Assembly (NCBI GenBank): GCA_030452775.1
Contig: JAKDLQ010000035.1
Span: forward strand, 1-13,815
Reading direction: 5' to 3'
Source: Micrococcales bacterium
Lineage (GTDB): Bacteria; Actinomycetota; Actinomycetes; Actinomycetales; Dermatophilaceae
DNA: 13,815 nucleotides
Part shown: in pieces, positions 13,645 through 13,815 of the stretch
Position numbering within the stretch: the stretch's first letter is position 1
How the letters are laid out: every line of letters begins with the position of its first letter
The notes under the pieces: model-generated
Databases searched by the model: none
What the model saw: the letters and a program-made list of their open reading frames with translations, nothing else
What the model was told of the DNA's origin: nothing
Translations under genes and position numbers: made by a program

Positions 13645-13815
13645 ATGGCCCAACCGGAGAAGAAGGTCCTGCTCGCTGCCCCGCGCGGCTACTGTGCCGG
13701 CGTCGATCGCGCCGTGGTGACGGTCGAGAAGGCACTCGAGCTCTATGGCCCGCCGGTCTATGTGTGCGCAAGCAGATCGTCCACAACAAGCACGTCGTCA
13801 CGACGCTGGAGAAGC
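13645..13815 (+). CDS. ispH: IspH (HMBPP reductase), 5' end, apparent frameshift
   Basis: IspH is the iron-sulfur enzyme that makes IPP and DMAPP in the last step of the MEP isoprenoid pathway. Only the first 171 nt are in the window. The start MAQPEKKVLLAAPRGYCAGVD matches the family, and Cys17 is the first cluster ligand. The frame is normal through YGPPVYV (codons 34-40), then breaks. Removing TG at 13765-13766 restores RKQIVHNKHVVTTLEK, which is exactly the expected continuation, including the conserved His in VHN. As written, the frame continues as Ser/Thr/Arg-rich nonsense to the edge. The insertion lies in a TGTGTG run, so a sequencing error or a recent slippage event is likely. Confidence 0.88.
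   Translation, partial: MAQPEKKVLLAAPRGYCAGVDRAVVTVEKALELYGPPVYVCASRSSTTSTSSRRWRS

Overview
The window is GC-rich DNA (roughly 70% by eye). It uses GTG and TTG starts freely, carries long shadow frames on the opposite strands, and encodes proteins typical of Actinomycetota. The pairing of a DUF4245 gene with glpX, the run xseB-xseA-ispH, and an LpqY-SugABC type transporter all point the same way. A Micrococcales or Intrasporangiaceae-like organism is my guess, but the genus is not proven. Almost everything here is core or metabolic. I see no prophage, insertion sequence, CRISPR array, defence locus, tRNA or rRNA.

Layout. (1) 56-613, minus: an orphan ArsR-type winged-helix regulator, divergent from (2) 861-3855, plus: rplM (L13), rpsI (S9), glmM (phosphoglucosamine mutase) and a Nudix hydrolase. 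(3) 3891-3950: a 12-bp tandem repeat covering the stop codon of a convergent beta-carbonic anhydrase gene (3942-4457, minus). (4) 4666-9099, plus: a four-gene sugar ABC importer in the order lpqY-sugA-sugB-sugC, which in mycobacteria imports trehalose. (5) 9180-11137, minus: glpX (class II fructose-1,6-bisphosphatase) followed after 5 nt by a PfkB-family sugar kinase. (6) 11237-11797, plus: a DUF4245 membrane-anchored protein divergent from glpX. (7) 11798-12017: a noncoding region built of repeats and an inverted repeat. (8) 12018-13542, minus: xseA then xseB (exonuclease VII). (9) From 13645, plus: the 5' end of ispH, cut by the window edge and carrying an apparent 2-nt insertion.

The genes fall into three loose themes. 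These are ribosome and cell-wall precursor synthesis (rplM, rpsI, glmM), sugar import and hexose-phosphate metabolism (lpqY-sugABC, pfkB, glpX), and a DNA-repair/isoprenoid block (xseAB, ispH).

I found no new multi-gene system. The signals most worth a second look are the interrupted ispH frame, a strongly over-represented motif GCGGCATAC (six copies, four of them noncoding, one ending a five-copy heptamer array), the reiterated stop-codon repeat after the carbonic anhydrase, and several inverted repeats that may be operators or terminators.
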